From Cristatella mucedo (lineage: Eukaryota > Bryozoa > Phylactolaemata > Cristatellidae): 60,000 nt of DNA. The notes below the pieces were generated by a model that worked only from the letters and a program-made list of their open reading frames with translations, ran no database searches and had not been told where the DNA came from. Location of the stretch: positions 5,715,501 through 5,775,500 of the forward strand of contig WPIO01000020.1 in NCBI GenBank assembly GCA_009760855.2, given 5' to 3'. Positions 9,661 to 21,249 of the stretch are shown here, one piece after another (positions within the stretch are counted from its first letter, which is position 1; every line of letters begins with the position of its first letter). Made by a program: the position numbers and the translations under genes.

Positions 9661-11580
9661 TTCTTGTTTATTTTTATTACTATTCTTATAATTATTATCC
9701 CTCCGTCGGCTGGTGGGGGTGCAGCGTCTAACGCAATAGGGTGGAAAGGAGGTTGGTGGATTATTTTTTCTTACAAGCCGATGCTCCGAAAAAAGGTGCA
9801 TTGTGTTCACCAGCCACCCTGCGGAGCCAACGTGTGGAGTCGCAATCTGACGGAGCGTGTATGCGGTTTCATGTCTAGCCAGGACTCGGTACTGTACGTT
9901 TGACGGAATCTGTGGGAAGGGGCTGATAAATGACCCGAAAGTATAATTTACTATGCAGATACAGACACAGCTTACAAGAACCTTAGCACCTACGAGCCTA
10001 CACTGCAAAGACGCCCCACATCACGGGTAAGTCGGCCGTCGTTAGCGTCTCGGACTCAGCATATGGTGGATTGCCGGTGGGCCCATACAAATAGCAGATA
10101 TAAACGTCAAAAATAGGAAGTTGAAATCAACTTTTCCATTGAATACACAAGGAATCAATATTTTATGACTGATTCCCACTGTATGAAGTGAGAGCTCGAT
10201 CCAGTAACTATCGGGGGCAGTGGCCCTCTAAACCGGCTTAGGTCCTGGCATTGCTTTATGGCGATGGCTGACAACAGGTAATCGACCAGAGGTCCCAGGA
10301 TTTGCTCGGTGTAGCGGAGATTGACCTCTTAGTTACCGGCGCCACGGCAGCTGTAAATGGCATTCCAGTTTGCAAAAGAATAGTTGCAATTTTATTTCCG
10401 GTTAGCTCGGCTGGAAGGGGCATTCACGACACGTGTAGAAAAATGTAGGGCAAGCTTTATAGATAAGGCAACTAATGCTGGGTAAACTCGTGTCCCAAAG
10501 CTGGGTATCCTCACGCGAGCTAGGTTAGGGTTACCGGGATTAGCCTAACGCTGTGAATGGTTATTGCTTCTAGGGGCTATTTATTATTAAGAAAATTGTG
10601 CGATCGTCGCAGTGTTTCGAGTGATGATCTGGTGTCAGTTTAGGGCAGAGGTACTTTTATTTACAAAGTTAGGTAGAGAAACACCACTGCACTGGCTTTA
10701 CATTCACGGAAGCTAGAGTTAGCGATTTTGATAAACTTCGTCCAGTTCTATTGTGCCAAATACATTTTTAACCGTCTTCCAGGCATGCAAAAGTATTCTT
10801 TGCTGGCCTTATCTAAGCAGACGATTTGGTGGTGTTCTTTTTTGCTTCCCTCTTTATAAATTGTCCACTTAGGCAACACAATGCATTTAATGGCTGTAAG
10901 CAGCATCTTTAAAAGTCATGAAAATAAAATTTTGCGATAATCAATCTTTTCCTACTCCAAAATGTAACAGTGTCAATTGTTCTTTGGCCACCAATACCGT
11001 TAGACTTTGATTAACCTCTATATTTTCTGGTGGCAGTTATGATTCAAAAGTACTAAAATATAATAAAAGCCTATCGTGCGTTGTCATGAGTAGGGAATTG
11101 GTTCATAATAATTGATAGTACGGGATTAGATCTTTTAGATGGCTGAAAGCATAAAGGTACATATGAAACGGTAATACAAATCTGCTCATAGTTATCATTG
11201 CTGCTGAATATCAGTATTTCATATTTTGGGTTTTAAAATAGACTTTTAGCTTCAGAAAGTAAATGACTGTGCAGGTGGAAAAACTCCTTCAGGAAATGAA
11301 TTAACTTCTTTCAACCAAAGTTTTAACTTATTTATTGTTACTGCCACCTCTTGGAATATAGACATGCTCGTTTTAGTCTGCTTGCTCAGATGTTGAATTT
11401 CCACAGGCAATACTGAAGTGGCCGGTCTGACATTTAATGTCACTTTATGACATGTTAAAGATGAAGATTTAAGCTTGATTCGTTCCAAAAAAATCTGACG
11501 ATCCTAAAACCTCGTGTAGACGCAGGCGACCTCATTCCAGAACTATGGAGCCTAATTCAGTGTGTGTAGGTCATGAGTTG
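9661..11580. other. Unassigned stretch
   Basis: The minus-strand ORF at 9628-10008 (126 codons) and an overlapping plus-strand ORF at 9664-9903 have no recognised motif and may both be chance. From about 10600 to 11500 the sequence is AT-rich. No repeat family from elsewhere in the window was matched here. Confidence 0.35.
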
Positions 11581-13480
11581 GCCATCTGTCATTACCCTCT
11601 GTCGTGGTGCCACTTTCTCTGTTTCCGCAGTTGTAATATTTTCTCGAAGGAGTGAATGTTCTCCCTATTGTAGACTGAAGTGAACTATCTGTATGCTAAG
11701 TCTTCCCTGATTATTTTGGCAGGTAAGTGATGATTGGAAGCTAGCATGAAATATTTACTGCTGGATTTTCTCGCTTGATTTCTTTAGAAATCTCTGTAAC
11801 TGTAGAACCGATTTCAACTAATTTGGTCTGGATTAGGCTCTCAGGACCCAGTGAAATTTCTAAAGCTAGCTGCTAAACAAATGCTTTGCCTTACTTTGCT
11901 AACCTAGCTAGCCCTCGTTCCTTGTAGTGGACGACAGCTTCGTGATTCAATTACAGCAAACAAGCTCCCAACTCAACCTTTGCATCAGAGCCAACTTTTG
12001 CTCTCTAATTGCGCCTGTTACTATTCTGAGAGCTTTTGAATCACGTGTTTGATTAAGCTGCTTAGTCAGTTTCTGCCTACAGTTTCTTCGGAGGCTTTTC
12101 ATAGACATATCTATAGTGTACTCTTTCATTTGAACCAGTATCATACCTATCATCAGGCTGCATAATGTACCTTGCAAGATTAGTCTGGCCAACTAGCGAG
12201 AAGGTTAGACCGAGACCGTCATGGCAAAGTTCTTAACTTTGTCAGCCATTTTATTGAACAATTGTCAATAGTCATACTAATAATACATTTGCATAGCCCT
12301 GTCCAAGAACAGAATCACCTTCTAGCTTGTTTACAGATGCTGTTATAGAAAGCACTGCCATTTGTGGTAACGGGCAAAACAGGAATTTAGTTGTCTTGAG
12401 GAGCCATGCACATGCCACATCCTTATTGCTTGTGTTGTTATCAAGAAGTCACCCGCAGACATCATACTGCTAACGGTTTCACTCTCAAGCATGGGCCACC
12501 TAAGAATGTGCGAGACTGTGCCAATGCACATGCACACAAGGTAAATGCGACCGAGCCAGACCAGCGCCTCCACTTGTTTTCTGTTGCTTTTCGGCTCACG
12601 GCAACGCATTAAGCTCACCGGATTTGTGAATGCGCTTCCAAAGCACACTATTTAATGTATCGTGCTTGCACGACGGATATGTTAATCGTGACAAGTGACC
12701 AAGCTGCTGCTGTTATTCAGAGCGTTTCGTCTGGGAGTCTCCAGCCTAAAAGTTGGAGAAGTGCAATTTGAGGCGCCCTCGAAAACCCGTGATTAAAACA
12801 CGTGCTTGCTCTCAAGAAGGAATTGCATGGACCGAAAACACGTAAAACTTGGCCAACGCCGAGATGAATGGGCTACACGAAAGCTGATGATCAACTTAGA
12901 CCTACTACGGGTCCCCGGTGCTCAATATACCGCTGGCTAGTTTATCTTAACCTTCATTGCAACATCTAATACAAAATCTTGTCAAATTAGCTTTACTGGC
13001 AGTACTGCAGTGGTTAAAGCTAGTCATTCAATCTTTGATCCGGACCAGAGAAATGCAGCGACCCCACTGAAGAATGTGAGGTGCTCAGCAGGAAATAGCT
13101 ACAGCATAATGATTGCTGCAGCCAGCTCCTCCGATGAGTTTATTCTTAATGTGCTAGCTGCTCCTAGAACTTAACTAAATTCTTGATGCGCTGCTCCTAT
13201 AACTGAATACTGTGGAAGTCTGTGCTACAAGCATAATTGCTTTAGCGATATGGAAATGAAACTCACACGCATGCAGCTAATTAACAGGCTACCCTTCAAC
13301 TCAATTACGGAAACTGCAGCTAGGGTTAAACGGGTAAGTATGCTCTGGTTTCACTATGAAAATATCAATTGAAAACCAGTCCGTCCAATGCTGGCGACCG
13401 ATGCTGCAAATGCTGTTGTGTCTCCCGGTGACTATCACGAGTTTGGCAATCTCGTAAGGACACCAGAGTCTTCAATATGA
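11581..13480 (+). pseudogene. R-family copy 2, decayed
   Basis: An acceptor-like tract ending TTTCCGCAG lies near 11636. The block at 12170-12285, containing CATGGCAAAGTTCTTAACTT, matches 27675-27775 of copy 3. Near 12680-12790 is a degraded version of the ectodomain segment (KVGEVQFEAPSK in frame). The best preserved part is 12990-13140, reading GSTAVVKASHSIFDPDQ and then NVRCSAGNSYSIMIAA, which aligns with GSVPVVKGVHLVFAPD and NMNCTAGKNYTVAIV in copy 3. The site at about 13215-13245 is the uninterrupted counterpart of the LINE-A insertion in copy 1. Stops and frameshifts are frequent. Confidence 0.5.
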
Positions 13481-14020
13481 GAGTTAGATTCTGGAGTCAT
13501 TAAGCCTATGCGGAACGAAGAAAATAATTATTGTCATCTGCATACAGATGGAAACAATGTCTACAGCATAGTAATCCCCTAAAGGCGTTGACGTAGGCAG
13601 TTCTTCTAAGGCTGCTAAGTAATTGCTTGACTAATTTTTAATGCATGTACAGTTAAAAGCTGCTCCTAAAACGTAAACTCGATCGACTGCCCCTTCCGAA
13701 GACACGGTAAAAACGTTAACGCTGAGCCACCCAATTAGTATTCAAGATGCTGTCATCTGGTACGCTATCAATGCCAGCAGACGGCTTTCGACGGCCAGAA
13801 ATAAAAGTTCAATTTATGGAGATTTTTGCAAGTAATAGTGTTGTTTAAGGCTCTTCAAAAGTTTCATCGCTAGCCACACTCTCAGTTCATTTGATTCATA
13901 TATCATTAGGTATCATGCATCTATCCTAATGGATAAGATATTTCAATCTTCAACAAATGACAGTGTGATAATCATACTAGTTCATGCATTGTGACTTTGC
14001 ACCACAATAAGGTAAACGGG
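13481..14020. other. Unassigned stretch
   Basis: No motif or repeat was recognised; it may be degraded R-family flank. Confidence 0.3.
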
Positions 14021-14102
14021 GTACGGACATTTTCCCCCTTGACGTCCCCCCCCACATACCCATCCTGGACATTTCCCCCTGGGGTAGAACATTCCCCGGT
14101 AT

Positions 14103-14280
14103 ATGGTTTAGGGTTTATGTTTTAGGGTTTATTTTTAGGGTTATTAGGGCTTTGGGGTTATGGCTTAGTGTTTGGGGGTTAGGGGCTTAGGGTTTTTAGG
14201 GTTTAGGGTTTTTTGGGTTAAGGCTTTAACAATTAGGGTTTAGTGCTTAGGATTTAAGGTTTAGATTTTAGGGTTTAGGG
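14103..14280. repeat. Degenerate TTTAGGG/TTAGGG-like tract
   Basis: Many units of AGGGTTT, with variants such as GGGGTTA and AGGATTT, occur in one orientation over about 180 bp. The unit is variable, unlike a fresh telomeric array. It sits entirely within the inverted-repeat element. Confidence 0.85.
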
Positions 14281-14642
14281 GGGCTGTGCCTCCGCCGCGT
14301 AAATCTACCCCTGCTCGTATTCCACACTTAATTAGTGCTTATTAGGGCTTAACTAGATATCTTGAGGTCGAGTTATACACAGTAGACCTCCGAGGCTTAG
14401 CGCTCATTTGCAAAAACGCTCGGCACGCCATAGCGCGCGCCTGCTTTGACGGGTACAAACACGTGCGTGGCGGCGTCGAGTGGGACCGAACTTTCGAGGC
14501 ACCAAACTGTATAGCTCGCCGCTACCGCAGCCGCCGCAACCGCCGCCGCCGCTCGCTCCGTTAGAAACCATCCTTCCAATCCATTCCTCTAATTATACTG
14601 AGCTGATTTTAATTTTAATAAAGCATGAACTTCATTTAATCT

Positions 14643-14644
<2 letters not shown>

Positions 14645-14679
<35 letters not shown>
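14645..14679. repeat. (TA)n microsatellite
   Basis: An uninterrupted TA run of about 35 bp lies inside the inverted-repeat element. Confidence 0.95.
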
Positions 14680-14681
<2 letters not shown>

Positions 14682-14894
14682 TTAGTCATACATTCATCAA
14701 CATAGGGGGCAAATGTTCTACCCAAGGGGGAAATGTCCTAGGGTCCACCGGGGGGGGGGGCCATATCCAGGGGTGAGGGAAATGTGATACAACCAGGGAA
14801 ATGTACATTATGAAGGAGTGTTACAATGTATGAGAGTAAGCATAAAATGCAATTCATTCGTAATGCACCTGATGATAACCCAATTTCTAACCCC

Positions 14895-14985
14895 AGCACT
14901 TCAAATGTGACGAATGGCTCGAGCCCACGACCTCGGTCGTCTTTATGCGGCTCAAAACTCCATCAGTTTCGTTAAGCTAATTTTG
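14895..14985 (-). mobile_element. Degenerate tRNA-derived SINE core
   Basis: Antisense TGGCTCGAGCCCACGACC (B box) and GTTAAGC-type sequence (A box) occur in the same order as in the SINE at 4650-4801. The LINE-like tail is not recognisable. Confidence 0.5.
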
Positions 14986-15701
14986 TCAACTCAACTATGT
15001 AAAATACTGTTCGGTATGCATGCATGATTTTGGTTGAGCTAAATGCTAGAAAGAAATTTGTAGTGCGACTGCATTATCTTGTGCGAAGCAGTGACTGTAT
15101 GAACTGAGGTAAATGCACGTTATCTAACGTTGGCCATTTTGCGGCGTGCTGACTCTAAAGAAATTTCATTAATGTAATGGTTGCATGAGATGCTCAGACG
15201 GATGTTTAGAGCCCATTCCCTCAGGCTGATAGTATTTATTATATATTTACAAGGGAAAATGGAAGTGCCAATGGATTCGAATATAAATGGAACTTTGAGA
15301 GTGAAATATTGTTTAAATGACTACAGGAGACGTAAGGTAGTATATATCGCACAGCTTCATCCCTAGCCAGAAAAGTTGGAGTTGTCAGGTGAGGTCATGT
15401 AATACCCAAAATTGATGCTGAGGGAGAGGAGGATTCTGGCTGATATTCCTCGCATACCATTTTTCACCGTGAGTATAGATGCACGTTGCAATATTTTTCA
15501 GTTTTCATTGCCGTTTAAGAACTATCATTGTCGCTCAACTGCTGCGGGCTACGGAGAAAAATGTGGACGAGGAACTTAAAAGCCAGGATGGCAGCTGAAA
15601 CGTGAGGATATTTCATGACGAATATTGTAATTCATTCGTATTGTGCCTTTGGAGAGCTGAATATATGTCCGGCGTTTCGCATAATCTGCTTGACTCTAGC
15701 C
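14986..15701. other. Unassigned stretch before LINE-B
   Basis: No family was recognised. The part next to 15700 could be a LINE-B 5' UTR, but the other 5' LINE-B fragment (55672-55940) shares similarity only from about 15702. Confidence 0.35.
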
Positions 15702-16442
15702 ATCCTACCGGCGGTCCTTCTCCGGCGGGTCAGTGAGAACCTTCCTGCATCCTGCGTTCGCCCTATTAACAGCTCGGCTATCAAACCTACAGCCCGCAAG
15801 CTAAAAGCACTGAATAGTACTTGTTGCGGTAGTAGCCCATCTGCCGTTGCCCAGTACGTTGTGAAACGGCGACCGGCGGCCGTTACTAAGGTCCAATTCA
15901 AATTCGAAGGGCCTTCGTCCGCCGGGCTGGATACACACCGATGTACATACAAGCCACTTCATCGCCGTAGCCCAGTCATTGTAAAGCCACTTAAATTCCG
16001 CTTACTAATTGTCCGCTCGCTAAAAAGCAAGGGATTACTTATCCGCGATCAGGTCGTCCAGGAGAAGCTAGATGCATTTCTGCTTACCCAAACTTGGATG
16101 ACTCCTTGTTACAATAGCTGTATTTCTGAGACCGCACTACCCGGTTTTTCATTCTATCAGTCCAAGCGTTCTAACAAGGTTGGTGGCTGGGTCGCAATTG
16201 TTGTTCGCGAATCGTTTAGATATAAGATGTGCAGTTTTTCGCATGGGCCATCGTTTGAATCGGTTGCAATAAAATCTTCATCAAAGACAATGCCTCTCAC
16301 TGTTGTGATATATCGGTCTCCATCTGGCTGTCTAAACTTGTTTGTAGAGGAATTTTCAGAGTTCCTCGCTAAAATATTTGTGTGGGATAGGCCGTTAATG
16401 ATTGTAGGAGACTTCAATATTCACGTTGACAACTCTAGCTAA
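15615..16442 (+). pseudogene. LINE-B endonuclease ORF
   Basis: This 275-codon ORF covers the LINE-B N-terminal region and most of the AP-like endonuclease. Residues from about 130 onward read like EN (LTQTWM, VGGWVAIVVRES, LTVVIYRSPSG, MIVGDFNIHVD). The predicted product nicks target DNA in family members. A TAA right after GDFNIHVDNSS cuts off the last EN motif, SDH, which lies in another open stretch at 16539-16781. The ATG at 15615 lies upstream of the region shared with the other LINE-B 5' fragment, so the true start is unknown. Confidence 0.8.
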
Positions 16443-18985
16443 AGCCAGGTCTGCTTACTTCTTGACTGTCTGGAGAATTTTGGTTAGGTCCAACACGTTA
16501 ATCACACCACCCACATCGTTGGCCACATTCTAGATCTCGTGATTACTAAGGATGTCCTCCCCACTGACCTTGTAGTGTGCCCACTGACCCCTTCAGATCA
16601 TTGTTCAGTCTCGTTTACTGGTACTGCTCCCTTTTACGTACAAGGTAATGTTGAACTTGACAAGCAATGTAATTTACAAAGTATTGATATAGACAAGTTT
16701 TTGAGATCTGTTTGTGATGCAGGTATTCTTGATCTGCATTCAGACTTGACCGGCAGCCTTGATACCTCACTAATGCGATGAACATGACACTCATGATTGC
16801 ACTTGAAAAGCATGCTCCCGTTCATTCCATCCATGTTCAAAGTCGTGGTGATTCATTTCAATTTTCAAAAAACTCAGAAAGATGCACCGGGTTAAGCGCA
16901 GGCTTGAACGTCATTTCAAGAAATCTATGTCTGATGTGCGTTTAGTCAATTTCAAAGACTTTCTTCGAGTTTACATCCAAAAGCTTAAAAACACAAGGGC
17001 TTCTTTTTTCATCCGAAAGCTGAATTACTGCCAGTCAGACGCTAAACAGATTTATAAGATAGTAAACTATTTACTCGCTAATGCTGTGAGGTCTGACTCC
17101 CTAAGTATAAGGGCTCAGCCGAAGAGTTTTCAGCCTTCTTTACTGAAAAAATTGTGCAAATTTGTGCCTCCATTAATCCCCCTCCGACTAAAGCAATCGC
17201 GGTTCCACAACCCACGACCTTCCTTAAAAGATTCTCCGAGGTTAATGCATGTGATGTGGCTACCTTAATAAGTTCAAGCAAAAAGAGCTGGTTTCCTGAA
17301 GACCCTATACCTTCATTTCTGTGGTCTCCACTAGCATACCAACGTAGCCCTGCAATAACCAGGATTTGTAATGCTTCTCTGGGAAAAGGGGTCGTCCCCA
17401 AGTCCTTCAAATCGGCAATCGTTCGACCCATACTTAAAAGCCTGGATCAGATACAGAGGTCATTGCGAACTATTGCCCACCTTCCCACTTTCTTCCTTTT
17501 CAAAGATTCTTGAGGAAATTGTTTCAAAGCAGCAGGTTGAATGTAATGAAAAAAATGAAATTTTAGAAACATTTCAATCAGGGTTCAAGAGGCAGCACTC
17601 CACTAAAACTGCTCTCCTCCGTGTAAACAACGACATTCTATGCGGCAACGACAAGGAAATGTCACGGCCCTAGCTCTGCTAGATCTGTCTGCTGCCTTCA
17701 ACACCATTGATTACGATGTTCTGCTTGAAGGATTAAGAACAACAATTGGTCTGGCAGACGAAGCATTGGCGTGGTTTAAATCGTACTTCTCTGATCGTGT
17801 TCAATCCGTGTCGTGTGGGGGTCAGCTCTCACACACGAGAAGCGTCACCTGTGGAGTCACTCAAGGGTCTGTAATCAATCCCTTGCTGGTCACCATTTAT
17901 ACACAACCTCTGGGAAAAGTGGTTAGGGCCCCTGGAGTATTTTAACACTTTTATGCTGACAATACTGAGTTGTATTCGTCATTCAAGCCGTCGAAATTTG
18001 CTGCAGCAACTGAGAAACTGAATGCTTGCATTGCCAGCATTCGATCCTGGATGTCGGAAAACTTCCAGAATTTAAACGATGCTAAAACCGAACTGCTGCT
18101 CATAGGACACCCTAAGCGTGTGGCTAGATTAAAAGGCCTTGCTCTTCTAATAGGTGATGCTATTGTGCGACCACCACTACGTGCTCGAAATTTAGGTGTC
18201 GTTTCCGACAGGTGCCTCAATTTTAAAAGCTTCATTCAGAAGACTGCTTCTTCAGCTAGCCATCACGTCCGATCTCTAGCCATGATCAGTAGCTGTCTCC
18301 CACAGTTGCTTGTAAAAAATTTAACTAGCTCCTTAGCTCTGTCTCCACTTGATTATTGTAATTCCTTTTTGGCTTGGCTACCAAAGCTATTAGGGCACTG
18401 CATCTGACTATGAATAGTACTGCAAGGCTAGTCTTCAAGTCCCAGAGGTTTAAGCACGTGTCTCATTAAAAGAGCTAGGATGGTTGCCGGTTGAGCAAAG
18501 GATGCAGAGCAAAGTTCTTCCGCTGACCCACAAGGCACGCTCCTTCGTACCTAGCTGAACTGCTGCATCAGTTTAAGCCTGTTTGTGCCCTCAGGTTCTG
18601 TGAGGAAAATTAATTAGCTGTTATATTCTTCCGCTTAAAGACCGTTGGCTACAGAAGCTTTAGCTCTGCAAGTCCTAGACTGTGGAACTCGCTTCCACAA
18701 TTCTTACGCAACGGCAACTACTCTCCTGCTGCCGACTGTGGCTCATCATTTTCAGCGGTCCTGAGCAGCTACATTCATGCTACTCACTACCTCAACCGCT
18801 TGCATGACTCTGCTATGCTTCCCACTTTCTCTTTGTTGCGTGAGACGAAATCTGTTGGCTCTCGAATGCGTACCGAAAGCCGCTTAGGCTGTGAGTGAGC
18901 TATACAAAACTCTCCTGCGTAACACACACACATGGTCTTTATGACTTTGTGGAGTTACAGACGGAGATACATTACATAACAATTA
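15702..18985 (+). mobile_element. LINE-B, longest copy (EN, RT and 3' end)
   Basis: This L2/CR1-like retrotransposon runs for about 3.3 kb. An N-terminal region (LLRRVSENLPAS) is followed by an AP-like endonuclease (GDFNIHVD near 16407-16430, SDH at 16593-16601) and RT in several frames. The RT includes SAIVRPILK, FQSGFKRQHSTKTALL, ALLDLSAAFNTIDYD and WFKSYFSD. A C-terminal LDYCNSFLAWLP region and a 3' UTR follow, ending GGAGATACATTACATAAC. Stops (16439-16441 after EN; 17942-17944 just before the catalytic box) and frameshifts (around 17460 and 17640) kill it. The catalytic box at 17952-17963 is YADN. No target duplication could be defined because the 5' end is uncertain. Confidence 0.9.
17371..18407 (+). 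pseudogene. LINE-B reverse transcriptase, frameshifted
   Basis: Three overlapping ORFs (17371-17673, 17640-17945, 17970-18407) together cover the RT fingers to the thumb. The middle one holds LDLSAAFNTIDYDVLLEGL and WFKSYFSDRVQ, then GVTQGSVINPLL. A stop precedes HFYADNTELY, and the last ORF holds WMSENFQNLNDAKTELLLIG and ARNLGVVSDRCLNF. At least two frame changes and one stop separate them. The YADN change replaces the second catalytic aspartate, expected to abolish polymerase activity. Confidence 0.85.
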
Positions 18986-19164
18986 ATCACATTAACTAAG
19001 GTTAGCAAAGACGAAATCATTAAATGGTTTCACTTGTCCTATAAAAAAGCCAGCAGGTTTTGACGAATTCTTAACAGTTAATTCAGGCGAGGTCTACGTC
19101 TTTACTAATAATGCACTTAAAAGCCTTAATGACTTAAAACACTCCAAAACTGAAATGCATGTAA

Positions 19165-19700
19165 ATACAACTGTTATTAACAATAATAATACATTTATAT
19201 TTCACTCTCTGTGAACTCTATCTATTTCTAGACATTTTACATATGGTGCAAAGAAAGCATGATCAAGCCATTAGTAGTAGCGCGCAAAATGCTTTATAGA
19301 GTAATCCGGTTAGTAGTGATATGCCTAGGGTCAGTGTGCATGTACGTTTAGTGGCAGCATGCACAGTGTGGGCAGACACACCCACACAAAGAAATAATCT
19401 AATAGCCCAAATAAATGCTGTAATAAAACGGTAGTTTCTCGCTTTTGTTTAAATGTCGTCGAGAGAGGGGATATAGTGACGTCGGAAGTGAGTTCCTGGC
19501 TGAAGAAGCATGCAAGCTAACGGTCTCAAAAGGATTTGCATTTTATACGAGGCACAGCTAAATGATTAGATTTCGAAACGCTGGCGCAATGATGCTTATA
19601 ATAGTGGGCGAAGAGTTAAAATAGGTAACCTGGAGTCAGAGAATGGAAGTTCCTAAAAGTGGGTGGCAAAATTTCTGCTTAAGATAGCTCAAATTTTAGC
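19165..19700 (-). mobile_element. Diverged LINE-A 3' fragment
   Basis: The order of the antisense LINE-A 3' UTR and C-terminal region is kept: TAATAATAC tail, CTTTGC-type block, GTGGCAGCATGCACAGTGT at about 19351, GTTCCTGGCTGAAGAAGC and CGGTCTCAAAAGGATTTG. Identity is visibly lower than among the 22, 29 and 32 kb copies, so this is an older insertion. Confidence 0.75.
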
Positions 19701-19783
19701 AACCGTGTTAAGATATATGAACAAATAAATAAATAAATAAATGAGTACATGCAAATATACTTAATTGTTATGTGCGTACACAA

Positions 19784-19804
19784 ACACGCACGCACGCAAG
19801 CACG

Positions 19805-19882
<78 letters not shown>
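19784..19882. repeat. (CA)n microsatellite with CGCA start
   Basis: About 100 bp of CA dinucleotides are preceded by CACG/CGCA variants and followed by TATATATG. ORFs that translate it as alternating HT or CV are artefacts. Confidence 0.97.
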
Positions 19883-19889
<7 letters not shown>

Positions 19890-19939
19890 GTGGTAACTCT
19901 GCCATACTCATCGTACGTTGCGTCACCCGTAGCCTGCAG

Positions 19940-20575
19940 ATATCCATTCTTCACGCGACCGATACGATCGGAGGCTTTGACCTCTGACCTCTACGTGCAG
20001 ACACCACAGGGCACTAGCTCCGCTTGTCGTACACTTGCAGCCGCCCGCATCCTCACTGAGTGATTCCGCGAGAGCAGGATATACGATCGCCAAATCGACC
20101 GCGGAGGCCCGAGCGCCGCTGCCGCCTCCGCCGGCCTTTCGTCAGTCCGTCCTAGCTGGCTAGCTGACAGCATGCAGCGGTGGCGGCGCTTGCAGGGCAG
20201 GTCAAGCAGATGGTGTGGCTGACGTCTCACGAAATCGGCGTCGGTCACTCTCGAGTCGTCATTTGACTGCTAGTCTGCTGTGACGCTCTCCGTGGTACCG
20301 GGCGCGTGGAGCGAGTCTACGTCGACGTCGTCTACTTTCCCAAGGGCAACGTGAACGAGCGCTACGCCGACAACGTTCGCGAAAGACGGGCATCGAGGCT
20401 GTTCACAAAATGAGCCGGGACGCTCCAGCTCCAGCGAGGAGACGCGGCGGCAGCGGCGGTGACGCATGAAAACTCGTGATGTGAGAGAGAGAGGCTTTGC
20501 AGCTCCCTGACACCACTGGCGTTGCAAAGGAGAAAGAGCCGCCGTAGCTGCAGGTCAAGTGCTACCGAGTGCAAT
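19940..20575. other. GC- and CpG-rich island with exon-like stretch
   Basis: This 0.6 kb block is much richer in G, C and CpG than its surroundings and is bounded by microsatellites on both sides. On the plus strand 20265-20408 is open and reads VERVYVDVVYFPKGNVNE and then RYADNVRERRASRLF before a stop; it has CpG-rich codons and a possible AG acceptor near 20271. Opposite-strand ORFs (19991-20248, 20270-20527) look like composition artefacts. It could be a promoter and first exon of a host gene, or a fragment of one; no family was assigned. Confidence 0.35.
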
Positions 20576-20584
20576 CGTCCTCTC

Positions 20585-20634
20585 CATATATATGTATGTA
20601 TATGCATATGTATGTATATGCATATTTATGTATA

Positions 20635-20685
<51 letters not shown>

Positions 20686-20695
20686 GCGTACATAC
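20585..20695. repeat. TATGCATA/TA microsatellite
   Basis: Alternating ATGTATGTATATGCAT-type units lead into a (TA)n run of about 45 bp. It is palindromic and likely cruciform-prone. Confidence 0.95.
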
Positions 20696-21249
20696 GTGGT
20701 CTACATATATGCATCTGATTTAAAATGAGGCTTAGCTGAGCTTAAGCCAAAGAGGGGCAGATCTTGAGGAGCATCAAGGAAACGACATGCAGTAATGAAC
20801 ATTGAAAGGACGACTTGCTGGTTTAAACGTATCAATATGGATCGATCGACGAGGCCGAAAATTGTCATGCTCACTTATCGCTGTCTCTGTACAAATACCT
20901 GCCATTTTCTTCAATACACGTGATTCTTATCCACGGAGGTGCAGATCGTCAATCAGGCAAAAAAAATATTTGAAAGACCTAAGTAAGAGCCCTAATAAAA
21001 CAATTTAAGGTTCAAATTTTTAAATATATATTTGTCGTGACTTAAAATACCTTCAAAAAACGAAATATGAAGACATTAAGGAGATTGATATCAAGATCAT
21101 GGATGGTCATATCTAAGGAGGATAACATGTTCAGAAGAACTGGCATTCATATTTCACGTATTTAGGTCATGAAGGTATAAACCAAAAGCATCGCCCCCGC
21201 TCGGTTCACTTTGTTTAGATATAGGATATTAAAAGATCCTACGCTCTTA
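20696..21249. other. Unassigned stretch
   Basis: No gene or repeat was recognised. Confidence 0.35.

Larger units (their letters stand above)
14021..14806. mobile_element. Inverted-repeat element carrying telomere-like tract
   Basis: The left end (14021-14099) and right end (14705-14805) are inverted copies. The inner 33 bases at 14067-14099 (GGACATTTCCCCCTGGGGTA, then GAACATTCCCCGG) pair with 14705-14738 with few mismatches. The outermost GTAC plus ACATTTTCCCCC pairs with GGGAAATGTAC. Between the arms lie a degenerate TTTAGGG-like tract, a CCG-rich segment and a (TA)n run. No transposase was seen. It is most simply a non-autonomous DNA element or a foldback structure; target duplications were not found. 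Confidence 0.6.

Noticed and set aside
14103-14280. True telomere end or recent telomere fusion
   Set aside because: The units are degenerate, run in one orientation only and lie inside an inverted-repeat element with unique sequence on both sides.
19749-20063. ORFs of repeated His-Thr or Cys-Val
   Set aside because: They are translations of a CA microsatellite.
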